Source: Bacillota bacterium
Lineage (GTDB): Bacteria; Bacillota; Clostridia; Lachnospirales; Lachnospiraceae
Assembly: GCA_023436065.1 (NCBI GenBank)
Contig: JAEZKU010000024.1
Coordinates: 62,001-126,000, forward strand
DNA: 64,000 nt
Direction: 5' to 3'
The position numbers and the translations under genes are program-made. The notes under the pieces were generated by a model, which saw nothing but the letters and a program-made list of their open reading frames with translations, had not been told where the DNA came from and did not search any database. Below are positions 1 through 8,094 of the stretch, piece by piece; within the stretch, counting starts at the first letter, position 1, and every line of letters begins with the position of its first letter.

Positions 1-141
1 AGCAATTGACCATACCGGAGACAGATATCCGCTTTTCCCCGCCTCTCTGGCCAGATTCTGCGGTACCTGCCTCAGTATGGTTGATACAGAGACGAACAGA
101 TATAGAAAGGTTATCTGACGAAGTGTTATCTCTCTGTTCAA
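1..141 (-). CDS. GerAB-type spore germination permease, N-terminal part (cut by window edge)
   Basis: The frame is open from a TTG start to the left edge, giving 47 codons. The residues (NREITLRQITFLYLFVSV...) match the start of the GerAB/YndE endospore germinant permeases, APC-like membrane proteins that form part of the inner-membrane germinant receptor. The TTG is preceded by GAGGTG at good spacing, and the stop of the upstream small gene lies only 9 bases away, so it is the last visible gene of the ger operon. Family members have about 360 residues and 10 helices; only the first helix is visible. The identification rests on this short stretch plus its ger neighbours. Confidence 0.72.
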   Translation of the reverse strand, partial: MNREITLRQITFLYLFVSVSTILRQVPQNLAREAGKSGYLSPVWSIA

Positions 142-150
142 GCTTTCACC

Positions 151-339
151 TCATTTCATATATTTTTCCATCATCATGGAAATGCTCGGCAGATATGGAT
201 TGATCATATAGACCACTCCCATCCCCAGGCCTATGAACGAGAGCATCAGATAGATAGCCAAATTCTTTTTTGATTTCAGTAGCTTGTCCCTTTGCCTGAT
301 GAAGGTAATGATAATCGTTAAGCCAAATACATATATCAT
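151..339 (-). CDS. Small membrane protein within the ger operon
   Basis: This 62-residue protein has two predicted membrane helices (about residues 2-14 and 28-50) joined by a basic loop with RQRDKLLKSKK. Its ATG is preceded by GGAG at 7 bases; it starts 28 bases after the gerC stop and ends 9 bases before the GerAB start, so it is almost certainly co-transcribed. Small membrane proteins of this kind are known in several ger operons (for example GerD-like or GerXD/YitG-like accessory proteins), but I cannot assign it to a named family. A role in receptor assembly is inferred only from position. Confidence 0.6.
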   Translation of the reverse strand: MIYVFGLTIIITFIRQRDKLLKSKKNLAIYLMLSFIGLGMGVVYMINPYLPSISMMMEKYMK

Positions 340-367
340 ATCGTCTCCTGCCTTTCAGTAATTTTTA

Positions 368-1462
368 TCATAAAATGAAGGACTTCGTGATCTTCGACCT
401 GACCACATATTCATAACGTACCTCTGAAATCATATTGCTCCAATTATCCCTGATATCACTCCATTTACTCACATTCTGGTTCTCCACCAGCCTTGCCAGT
501 CGCAGGATGTCCAGACCGTTTTTGATGGAATAATCCACGGGTTTTTGAAGAAAATCGAGTACATACTCCTCCTGCTCAGTTGTGAGCCTGTTCAACTCCG
601 ACATCGTAAAGACATCAGTATTTGCTGTAATCTCCTTAAATGCAGTCTCAAAATCAACTTTAATCGTAACCGTAATAAGTTGATCTTCAACCTTTGCCTT
701 CAGCTTGGTCTTTGTGTAGGTGACGGAGAGATCGACTCCTTCCTTTAGGTATACCGGGAAGGTTCTTATGCTATTACGAAGGAAGTTTACGCCGTCAGAG
801 GTTTCATGATCCAGGTAGTCATACAGCTTAAGTTGATCAAACACGGCATAGCCTTCTATGAGGAAACCGCCTTCCTCCGTGATCAGATACGGGATCAGCA
901 GGCAGGAATATTTTTGCTCCATATCATTTAGGACATTAACAAGAGTATTCTCATTTCTTGTGACGAATTTCAATTGCTTCTGTTTCATGGCATCCAAATT
1001 CTCATGGATGATCTGCTTTTTCTTCATTGCTTTCTTAATGAATTCCTGAGCTTCTTCTCCCTTTATGATATAGATCAAAGCTTCCATCTTAATGGTCTCA
1101 TCCCTTTTCAGGAAATCAATGCTTTGTTCTATCCCTTTCTTGGCCGCTCTCTCTCCAATGAGAAACATACCAGTCTGTGCAAGGGTGAGGTTCTTCTTAT
1201 CGTTCAGCTTCAGATCCTCCAATGCCTCATAAGCTGTCTTCCCTTTCCCTTTCACCATTTCCTCTTTCCCGGGACCGGCTCCGGCTCCGGTGCTCTCCCC
1301 TCCGCCACTGCTGTATAGCGCGCAAATTTGATACTCCCCGTCCTTATAATCAATTCCAAGGACAAGAGCCATATTGATCGAATCTATTTCTTCCTTATTC
1401 ATATCATGGGTACAGCCTCCCAACGGAAGGCATAACAGGATCAGCAATAATACCTTCTTCAT
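368..1462 (-). CDS. Ger(x)C family spore germination lipoprotein
   Basis: This is the C subunit of a GerA-type germinant receptor, anchored to the outer face of the spore inner membrane. The N-terminus is a lipoprotein signal: MKK, a hydrophobic run, then LGGC with the acylated cysteine at residue 17. The typical GerC features follow: INMALVLGIDY after the anchor, a 'TLAQTGMFLIGERAAKKGIEQSIDFLKRDETI' region, and a C-terminal domain of helices. Length (364) is normal or slightly short for the family. Its ATG overlaps the gerA stop by 4 bases (ATGA), so translation is coupled to gerA. The C-terminus ends soon after YEYVVRSKIT, without the longer tail of some homologues. Confidence 0.93.
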   Translation of the reverse strand: MKKVLLLILLCLPLGGCTHDMNKEEIDSINMALVLGIDYKDGEYQICALYSSGGGESTGAGAGPGKEEMVKGKGKTAYEALEDLKLNDKKNLTLAQTGMFLIGERAAKKGIEQSIDFLKRDETIKMEALIYIIKGEEAQEFIKKAMKKKQIIHENLDAMKQKQLKFVTRNENTLVNVLNDMEQKYSCLLIPYLITEEGGFLIEGYAVFDQLKLYDYLDHETSDGVNFLRNSIRTFPVYLKEGVDLSVTYTKTKLKAKVEDQLITVTIKVDFETAFKEITANTDVFTMSELNRLTTEQEEYVLDFLQKPVDYSIKNGLDILRLARLVENQNVSKWSDIRDNWSNMISEVRYEYVVRSKITKSFIL

Positions 1463-2931
1463 TTTCTATTCTCCCCACCCGCTTGTTTTATTCTATTATT
1501 TGTAGCGATATTTTGCGGACGTTTGGTAAAATATTTGATTGGGAAACGAAACAGCGTATCCCTTTGGTTGCTTTCATCCACATCCACAAAGGGGGACATG
1601 TAAGCCAGTCCATAATTATCAAGACTGCACAGATGGGTCAATAATAAGATTAATGCAGCTGTAAGTCCAAAAAAGCCACCGATTGCCGCCATCAAAGAAA
1701 TCAGGAATCTGATCACCCTGATACCGCTGCTTAAGTCCTGATTCGGCACGATGAAGCCTGCTATACCTGCCAGAGAAACCACGACGACTACCAGTGGTGA
1801 AACGATATTTGCCGTTACCGCAGCCTGTCCCACTACTACACCACCCAGGATGGACATCGCTGTCCCGACGGTCTTAGGCAGTCGGAGTCCCGCCTCTATC
1901 AGTATCTCAAAGGATAATAAAAGTCCCAGCACCTCCGATGCCGAGGAAAACGGAACATTTTGTTTCGCAGCCTGGGTGGACAGTGCCAGCTTCACAGGCA
2001 GCATCTGATTCTGATAGGTTGTTGCCGCGATATAGAACGCAGGAAGTAGCATTGTCAGTACTAAAGCGACATAGCGCAGTGTTCTGAGTGCTGAGCCTAC
2101 AAAGAAATGATTGGCATAATCCTCAGGCGACTGCATCAGCATTACCAATTGGCAGGGAAGCAGATAGACGAACGGGATGCCATCCACGACCAGTGCTATT
2201 CTCCCGTCTGTCAAGTTGGCCGAGATACGGTCAGGCCGTTGGGTATACATGATCTGAGGGAATAAGCTCTTCTTATTTTCCATTAGGTATTCTTCTATAA
2301 AGGCAGGTGTTGATATGTTATCAATATCGATATTCTTGATGATATTCCGAATCTTGTCCACTGTATCCATATTGGCGATGTTGCTGATATAAACCAAGGC
2401 TATATCCGTCTTGGATAATCGTCCGCAGGTTAGAGCTTCCACCACCAGATACTCGGAGCGAACCCTCCTTCGGATCAAGGCTGTATTGGTTCTCAAGACT
2501 TCAATAAAGGAATCCTTTGCACCCTTCATGACTCCCTCTTCTGTAGGTTCGGAGATGGAACGCTTATCAAATTTCTTTACATCATAGACAATTGCTTTTC
2601 GTTCCCCGTCAAACAGAAAGGCTACATTCCCGCTCAGTACTGCCTTGATCAGTAAAGCAAAATCCGTCTCTTCCTTTGTAAAGACGTCATAGGTGCCACC
2701 CGTCAGCATGTAGTCCATCACTTCTTTTTCCGATTTACATTCCTTGATGTAAGGGTCATTATGCATAATTTGAAAGATTGCTTGATCGACAAGTTCCGAA
2801 TTGATTAATCCGTCTACACAGAAGATGGAAATGGTGAGCCCGATCTGGTTGATCTTTATCGGACGAACAAGGATATCACTGCTTTTTGAGAATAACTCCT
2901 TGATTACCTGTGATTGAATAATCTGTTCCAT
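1459..2931 (-). CDS. GerA family spore germination protein (A subunit)
   Basis: A subunit of a nutrient germinant receptor. A cytosolic N-terminal domain (about 1-270) begins with 'KELFSKSSDILVRPIKI' and contains the conserved 'RRVRSEYLVVEALTCGRLSKTDIALVYISNIAN' segment; a membrane domain (about 280-440) carries the family signatures 'VDGIPFVYLLPCQLVMLMQSPEDYA' and 'EILIEAGLRLPKTVGTAMSILGGVVVGQAAV'. 490 residues is normal for GerAA. It is the first gene of the operon GerA-GerC-small membrane protein-GerAB, an order in which C precedes B. Expression in the forespore (sigma-G) is expected from family knowledge, but I could not find a convincing sigma-G promoter by eye. Confidence 0.95.
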   Translation of the reverse strand: MEQIIQSQVIKELFSKSSDILVRPIKINQIGLTISIFCVDGLINSELVDQAIFQIMHNDPYIKECKSEKEVMDYMLTGGTYDVFTKEETDFALLIKAVLSGNVAFLFDGERKAIVYDVKKFDKRSISEPTEEGVMKGAKDSFIEVLRTNTALIRRRVRSEYLVVEALTCGRLSKTDIALVYISNIANMDTVDKIRNIIKNIDIDNISTPAFIEEYLMENKKSLFPQIMYTQRPDRISANLTDGRIALVVDGIPFVYLLPCQLVMLMQSPEDYANHFFVGSALRTLRYVALVLTMLLPAFYIAATTYQNQMLPVKLALSTQAAKQNVPFSSASEVLGLLLSFEILIEAGLRLPKTVGTAMSILGGVVVGQAAVTANIVSPLVVVVVSLAGIAGFIVPNQDLSSGIRVIRFLISLMAAIGGFFGLTAALILLLTHLCSLDNYGLAYMSPFVDVDESNQRDTLFRFPIKYFTKRPQNIATNNRIKQAGGENRK

Positions 2932-3308
2932 AGTTTTCCCTCACTTTACCTGCTTACTTAACAAGGTTAATGTAACACTGCGCTGCTAATTTTATTCATG
3001 TCAGACAGCATTTCCCTAGAATCAAAAAAGCTGACCCGTTGGTCAGCCTTTTTAAGTCATTGTTATGTAGTCATATAATCTTACGTCCATGATATTGTGC
3101 ATGAAGACTTCATAGTTGAATTTCCATTAAGCAGCCTTATTGAAGGCTTCATGTTACCCAAACCGTCTCGAAAGCAAGGAATACTATAATCAAAGGATAG
3201 GTACTTCTCATAAAGCTTCTCTATTTTCGAAAAGATTAGATTTTATCACGTACATTATCTCCGGATTACCCGGATTTCCTTGGTAACGGACTGTTTCCCG
3301 TCTATGTA
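2932..3308. other. Intergenic region upstream of the ger operon
   Basis: 377 bases without a plausible gene. It contains the terminator at 3023-3053 and a weak 5-bp hairpin (GCCTT...AAGGC) near 3127-3140. The ger promoter should lie between the terminator and 2931, but no sigma-A or sigma-G match is convincing. Confidence 0.5.
3023..3053 (-). terminator. Terminator of the DUF6514-like gene
   Basis: Perfect 7-bp inverted repeat GCTGACC-cgtt-GGTCAGC flanked by A6 on one side and T5 on the other, so it can act on both strands. It lies between the DUF6514-like gene and the ger operon, both read leftwards. Confidence 0.85.
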
Positions 3309-3575
3309 TCAGTTGGCAAAATAGTCTTTTGCCATATCATAAATATGTACCGGTAATACCTTGCCCTTTGCCATTAAACGTATGAAAGCTTCCGCTTCTC
3401 CTTCATCATCCGTAAGGTCCTCTACAAAGCTATAACAATTTATATCACGACTTTGACCGCCATCCTTATAGCATTCAATGCTGTAGAGTGCATTTCTAAA
3501 AATAAGATTATAGACCACATTAATATCTTCTGTCAGAATTGTTTTCGTGTTGGATTCCAGCATATGTTCTACCAT
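3309..3575 (-). CDS. Small hypothetical protein, DUF6514-like
   Basis: 88 residues, acidic, with no signal peptide or membrane helix. The pattern 'VYNLIFRNALYSIECYKD... CYSFVEDLTDDEGEAEAFIRLMAKGKVLPVHIYDMAKDYF' resembles the short clostridial DUF6514 proteins, in which a 'xxxVxPIHLxDVxxDF' tail is typical; I assign it on that pattern only. The start has GGGTGG about 8 bases upstream. A good -10 (TATAAT on the minus strand, 3638-3643) with a weaker -35 (TTATCA, 16-bp spacer) lies 60 bases upstream, so it is probably monocistronic. The function of this family is unknown. Confidence 0.6.
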   Translation of the reverse strand: MVEHMLESNTKTILTEDINVVYNLIFRNALYSIECYKDGGQSRDINCYSFVEDLTDDEGEAEAFIRLMAKGKVLPVHIYDMAKDYFAN

Positions 3576-3829
3576 GCAACGCCACCCTTCTTCCTAGTTT
3601 GATTACGACCACATAAACTGTATCTTTTGACACTAATATTATATCATAAAAAATAGTTCTGATAAGTAGCAAATCACTTCCAACCCCATGTAAATAATAG
3701 AACGACTGCCTTGCCCTGCCATTTTTTCAGGCACAAAAACCCACTCAAATCTTATCCTTCCAGTAGAGTAAAAAAGTGTACATATATTTGGGTTTGTGAA
3801 TGAAGCAATTTACGGCAGACTATTACATA

Positions 3830-3896
3830 AAAAGTTTGGGTGAGAGTGTTGTTTCTGTCATTCAACAGACAGAAATGATGCTCTCATCCAAACTTT
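3830..3896 (-). terminator. Long two-part hairpin terminator of PFOR
   Basis: A 65-base imperfect hairpin: an outer stem AAAGTTTGG...CCAAACTTT continued by GAGAG/CTCTC, and an inner stem TTTCTGTC/GACAGAAA. Read on the minus strand it ends in TTTTTA, as expected for intrinsic termination just after the PFOR stop. The rest of 3576-3829 holds only the promoter of the DUF6514-like gene. Confidence 0.85.
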
Positions 3897-3938
3897 CATA
3901 ATTTAACTGCAACGGCTTCTTTTCAGTTTATAATGTTA

Positions 3939-6900
3939 TTAGGTCTCGACGGTAATCGGATCAGCCGCAGCCATCTGTTTATAGATTTCATGACGCTCCA
4001 TAGCATGCCGCTCTGCCCGGTTAAAGAGCTCTTCCGCTTGCTCCGGGAAGGTCTGTGCCAGTGAGCTGTACCTTACCTGACCAAGGATGAAATCCCTAAA
4101 GCTTTCCGTAGGTTCCTTAGAATCCAGGATAAAAGGATTCTTTCCCTCTGACTTCAGGGCAGGATTATATCTGTAAAGATGCCAATAACCGGATTGGACT
4201 GCTTTCTTAATGGTTGCCATGCTTCTGCCCATACCTTCTTTGATACCGTGATTGATACAGGGTGCATAAGCAATAATGATGGAGGGCCCGTGATATTCCT
4301 CTGCCTCGCGAAATGCCTTGATCAGTTGGGTATTATCTGCATTGATTCCGACTTGGGCAACATACACATTTCCATAGGAAATCATCATTCGTCCCAAATC
4401 CTTCTTACCCTGCTTCTTACCGGAAGCTGCAAATTTGGCAATCGCAGCAATCGGTGTGGACTTCGAGGATTGACCACCCGTATTGGAGTAAACCTCTGTA
4501 TCAAAGACCAGTACATTGACGTCCTCTCCGGAGGCCATCACATGATCCAATCCGCCATAGCCGATATCGTATGCCCAGCCGTCGCCACCGACCAGCCAAA
4601 CACTTCTTTTCGTCAGATAATCCCGATTCTGCTTGATATTATTCACAATCGCCATTATTTCTACATCTGTAGAAGTAAAATTCTCCAGCACGTCGATGAG
4701 CTTGTTGCCGGCTTCCCCGGAAGCGTCACCGTCCTCCTTGTAATGCAGCCAGTCATGGCAGGCTTCCTTGATCTTCTCCTCTACATTTTTATCAATCAGG
4801 ATTCTCATATCCTGCTCCAGCTTATTTCTAATCTGCTTCACTGCCAGATACATACCATACCCGAACTCGGCATTATCCTCGAACAGCGAATTAGCCCAGG
4901 AGGGACCTTTCCCTTCACGATTGACGGTATACGCGGTACTTGGTGCTGATGCTCCCCAGATGGTGGAACAGCCTGTCGCATTGGCGATCATCATTCGTTC
5001 CCCAAATAGCTGTGTCAGCAGCTTAATATAGGGTGTTTCACCACAACCTGCACAGGCTCCGGAGAATTCAATCAACGGTGCCTTAAACTGACTATCCTTA
5101 AAGGCTGGACCATAGGCTATATTTTCCTTGAAGCTGATATTCTCCACTGCAAATTTCCAGTTTTCCATTTCCTTCGGTATCTGGGTTCCGATCGGCTGCA
5201 TGATCAATGCCTTACCCTTGGCCGGGCACACATCTGCACAGTTACCACAGCCGGTACAATCCATGGGGCTGATTTGGATCTTATATTGATAGCCTTCCAC
5301 ATTCCTACCGGTGGCAGGCTTTGTGACAAAGGTTTCCGGAGCCTTCGCAGCTTCCTCCTCATTCAGCAGGAAGGGGCGTATTACCGCATGCGGACAGACA
5401 TAAGCACATTGGTTACATTGAATACAGCGTTCCACGATCCATTCCGGTACATTCACGGCGATTCCGCGCTTCTCATAGGCTGTCGTACCGGAAGGAAAGG
5501 TACCGTCCTCACGGTCCTTGAAGGCACTGACCGGAAGATCCCCGCCCTTCAATGCTGCCATCGGACGCATGATCTTCTTGATGAATTCAGGTTCCTCTAC
5601 ATCCTGTTCTGCCTCTGTTTTCAGATCCTTCCAAGCTTTTGGAATATCAACTTTATGAATGGCATGGATGCCCTGATCCACTGCATCCTCATTCATTTTG
5701 ACTACCTTCTCACCCTTCTTGCCATAAAGCTTATGAATACCGGCCTTCAGCTCCTTGATATAGACACTGTCCGGTAATACCTCCGTTAATTTAAAGAAGG
5801 CTCCCTGCATGACCATATTGATTCGGTTGCCAAGACCGATCTTCTCGGCAATTCCGATGGCATTGATCGTGTAGAATTTGACCTCCTTTTCAGCCAGCTG
5901 CTTTTTCATGATGTTCGGAAGATGTTCTTCCAGCTCCTTATCATCCCACAGTGTATTGAGGACAAAGGTTCCGCCCTGCTTGATGCTTTGCAGCAGGTCA
6001 TATTTATTCACATAGGATTGATTATGACAGGCTACATAATTTGCATGGGATACGAGATAGGTGGAACGAATCGGTTCCTTACCGAATCTTAAGTGAGATA
6101 CCGTCAAACCTCCCGATTTTTTTGAATCGTAATCAAAATAAGCCTGTACCTTCAAATCAGAATTCTCACCAATAATCTTAATAGCCTGCTTATTTGCTCC
6201 TACTGTACCGTCGGAGCCGAGTCCCCAGATCTGGCAGGAAATCATATCTTCAGGTTCTACCTTCAGTTCCTTCATAGGCTGAAGCGAGGTCTTTGTGACA
6301 TCATCATTGATACCGATGGTGAAGAAATTCTTAGGCTTTGCTTCCTTCAGATTCTGATATACAGAAGCGATGTGAACCGGAGTCGTATCCTTGGAACCCA
6401 GACCGTAACGGCCGCCTAAGATTTCAGGTGCCTTACTGCTTCCGGCATAACAGGAGCAGACATCGAGATAAAGCGGCTCTCCGATTGATCCCGGCTCCTT
6501 TGTTCTGTCCAGAACTGCAATCTTTTTCACAGAGGAAGGAATACATTTCTTAAAATGCTCCATGGAGAAAGGCCGATACAGATGGACCTTCACCATTCCG
6601 TACTTTTCTCCCAGATTATTGAAATAATCAATTGTCTGTTCAATGGTCTGTGTTACGGAGCCCATTGCCACTATAACATATTCAGCATCTGAGGGACCGT
6701 AATAATCAAATAAACCATAGGTCCTTCCGGTATATTCCCCAGTCTTCTTTAAATATTGCTCAACTATCGGAATAATATCCTCGTAGAACGGGTTGGAAAC
6801 CTCTCTGCCTTGAAAATAGATATCTGAATTCTGTGCTGTTCCCCGTATTACCGGATGATTCGGTGATAAAGCCCGGTTACGAAAGCTTTGTACAGCTTCC

Positions 6901-7490
6901 ATATCTAACATTTCTGCATAGTCCCTGTATTCCAAGGCTTCAATCTTCTGTACCTCATGGGAGGTACGAAAGCCGTCAAAGAAGTGCACAAAGGGAAGTC
7001 TTCCCTTGATTGCTGACAGATGTGCCACCGGAGCCAGATCCATAACCTCCTGAACCGAACCCGAGGCAAGCATTGCACAGCCGGTCTGCCTGGTCGCCAT
7101 AACATCCTGATGGTCACCGAAGATGCTGAGGGCATGGGTTGCGATTGCACGTGCGCTGACATGGATGACTCCCGGGAGCAGCTCGGCCGCTGCTTTATAC
7201 ATATTCGGTATCATCAGTAACAGACCCTGAGAGGCTGTAAATGTTGTAGTCAGGGCACCCGCCTGTAAAGAACCGTGAAATGCTCCTGCAGCACCGGCCT
7301 CTGATTGCATCTCTACCACATTGACCTCTTGCCCGAAGATATTCTTTCTTCCGTTTGCTGCCCAGTCATCCGTAACCTCAGCCATACCGGAGGAAGGGGT
7401 TATTGGATAAATTGCTGCAACCTCAGTAAAAGCATAAGCGGCATACGCTGCTGCAGTATTACCGTCTATCGTCATTTGAATTTTAGCCAT
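3939..7490 (-). CDS. nifJ: Pyruvate:ferredoxin (flavodoxin) oxidoreductase
   Basis: Single-chain PFOR of 1183 residues, the usual length. It oxidatively decarboxylates pyruvate to acetyl-CoA and CO2 and reduces ferredoxin, the central step of fermentative carbon flow. Visible in order: the N-terminal TPP-pyrimidine domain ('AYAFTEVAAIYPITPSSGMAE'); the CoA-binding domain; a ferredoxin domain with CIQCNQCAYVCP (about residue 688) and CTGCGNCADVCP (about 743) for two [4Fe-4S] clusters; the C-terminal TPP domain with 'CAGCGETPYIKLL', 'GDGWAYDIGYGGLDHVMASG' and 'YSNTGGQSSKSTP'. The proximal-cluster cysteines (CAGC and a later CINHG) are present, so the enzyme should be active. It follows the DUF3787 gene by 69 bases with a hairpin between them. 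It may also be called por. Confidence 0.98.
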   Translation of the reverse strand: MAKIQMTIDGNTAAAYAAYAFTEVAAIYPITPSSGMAEVTDDWAANGRKNIFGQEVNVVEMQSEAGAAGAFHGSLQAGALTTTFTASQGLLLMIPNMYKAAAELLPGVIHVSARAIATHALSIFGDHQDVMATRQTGCAMLASGSVQEVMDLAPVAHLSAIKGRLPFVHFFDGFRTSHEVQKIEALEYRDYAEMLDMEAVQSFRNRALSPNHPVIRGTAQNSDIYFQGREVSNPFYEDIIPIVEQYLKKTGEYTGRTYGLFDYYGPSDAEYVIVAMGSVTQTIEQTIDYFNNLGEKYGMVKVHLYRPFSMEHFKKCIPSSVKKIAVLDRTKEPGSIGEPLYLDVCSCYAGSSKAPEILGGRYGLGSKDTTPVHIASVYQNLKEAKPKNFFTIGINDDVTKTSLQPMKELKVEPEDMISCQIWGLGSDGTVGANKQAIKIIGENSDLKVQAYFDYDSKKSGGLTVSHLRFGKEPIRSTYLVSHANYVACHNQSYVNKYDLLQSIKQGGTFVLNTLWDDKELEEHLPNIMKKQLAEKEVKFYTINAIGIAEKIGLGNRINMVMQGAFFKLTEVLPDSVYIKELKAGIHKLYGKKGEKVVKMNEDAVDQGIHAIHKVDIPKAWKDLKTEAEQDVEEPEFIKKIMRPMAALKGGDLPVSAFKDREDGTFPSGTTAYEKRGIAVNVPEWIVERCIQCNQCAYVCPHAVIRPFLLNEEEAAKAPETFVTKPATGRNVEGYQYKIQISPMDCTGCGNCADVCPAKGKALIMQPIGTQIPKEMENWKFAVENISFKENIAYGPAFKDSQFKAPLIEFSGACAGCGETPYIKLLTQLFGERMMIANATGCSTIWGASAPSTAYTVNREGKGPSWANSLFEDNAEFGYGMYLAVKQIRNKLEQDMRILIDKNVEEKIKEACHDWLHYKEDGDASGEAGNKLIDVLENFTSTDVEIMAIVNNIKQNRDYLTKRSVWLVGGDGWAYDIGYGGLDHVMASGEDVNVLVFDTEVYSNTGGQSSKSTPIAAIAKFAASGKKQGKKDLGRMMISYGNVYVAQVGINADNTQLIKAFREAEEYHGPSIIIAYAPCINHGIKEGMGRSMATIKKAVQSGYWHLYRYNPALKSEGKNPFILDSKEPTESFRDFILGQVRYSSLAQTFPEQAEELFNRAERHAMERHEIYKQMAAADPITVET

Positions 7491-7521
7491 AATTGTATCC
7501 GTTCCTTTCCTGATCTTTATT

Positions 7522-7551
7522 TACCCTTCCCTTCTTCTGGAGGGCAGGGTA
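7522..7551 (-). other. Intercistronic hairpin between DUF3787 gene and PFOR
   Basis: Inverted repeat TACCCTTCCCT...AGGGCAGGGTA with one mismatch and an 8-base loop, placed in the 69-base gap upstream of the PFOR start. There is no U-run on the minus strand, so it is more likely an mRNA-processing or stabilising element than a full terminator. Confidence 0.5.
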
Positions 7552-7559
7552 TTGGTGCT

Positions 7560-7754
7560 TTATAATTTGCTGCCGTTGTCAACCCAATCCTTGGCATCGA
7601 TCACGCGATCAATACTCGGTTTATTTACCATATCCACTTCATAATTATCCTCAGAATTCTGCCATGCTGCTGTACCCTCATTATTGGTTGGATTCGTAGT
7701 ATTTAATCTCTTGTTGTGCCTTCCCTGAAAAACTTCTTTACCCTTGATTAACAT
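7560..7754 (-). CDS. DUF3787 family (CDIF630_02480-type) small spore-associated protein
   Basis: A 64-residue hydrophilic protein. The pattern 'EGTAAWQNSEDNYEV... KPSIDRVIDAKDWVDNGSKL' matches the DUF3787 family of clostridial small proteins, with a TAAW motif and a C-terminal 'V..AK.WVD.N' motif; the C. difficile member is named as a spore surface protein. Two ATG codons lie in tandem; the second (7754) sits 7 bases from GGAGG whereas the first has only 4, so I chose the second. It sits directly upstream of PFOR on the same strand, which is unexpected for a spore protein and may reflect shared promoters or simple adjacency. Its molecular function is unknown. Confidence 0.75.
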   Translation of the reverse strand: MLIKGKEVFQGRHNKRLNTTNPTNNEGTAAWQNSEDNYEVDMVNKPSIDRVIDAKDWVDNGSKL

Positions 7755-7894
7755 CATTTTTCCTCCATTTCTTTATAAAATAAGTAAGCACTCTGCTAGA
7801 ATACATTTTGTCCGAAAATTGCACTTACTATTACCTAAGTCATGATAATTCTTTAAAATCTGTGAAAAGCTTAATTCCGGTTTATTTTACAGTA

Positions 7895-7963
7895 CAAAAA
7901 AACGGCTTATTGTAATCCTAATCACAGCAAATCTCACTGTAATCATGATTCCAAAAGCCGTTC
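7895..7963 (-). terminator. Long compound terminator of the DUF438 gene
   Basis: An approximately 63-base imperfect hairpin with arms AACGGCTT.../...AAGCCGTT that continue inward with TTGTAATC/GATTCCAA and TAATCACAG/CTGTAATCA. On the minus strand it ends in T7. The remainder of 7755-8094 shows no gene; the promoter for the DUF3787-PFOR pair must lie in 7760-7890 but no clear -35/-10 pair is visible. Confidence 0.85.
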
Positions 7964-8094
7964 CCATATTACTTCTAAATATATAAAGCTTTTTGAAACT
8001 TATTATAAGTACGCTTAGAAAACTAATTACTTAAACTATTATTCTTTCAATACTGCCCTTCAATGTTGATATCAGGCATTATTCAAGCATGTTC

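Noticed and set aside
2932..3010. Possible sigma-G promoter for the ger operon
   Set aside because: A TGAATA and a CATTAA occur on the minus strand, but the spacing is 20 bases and the -10 lacks the CATnnTA form, so I do not call it.
4179..4949. A 256-codon open frame antisense to PFOR
   Set aside because: It lies wholly within the PFOR coding sequence, has no ribosome-binding site and a low-complexity translation; it reflects codon use of the real gene.
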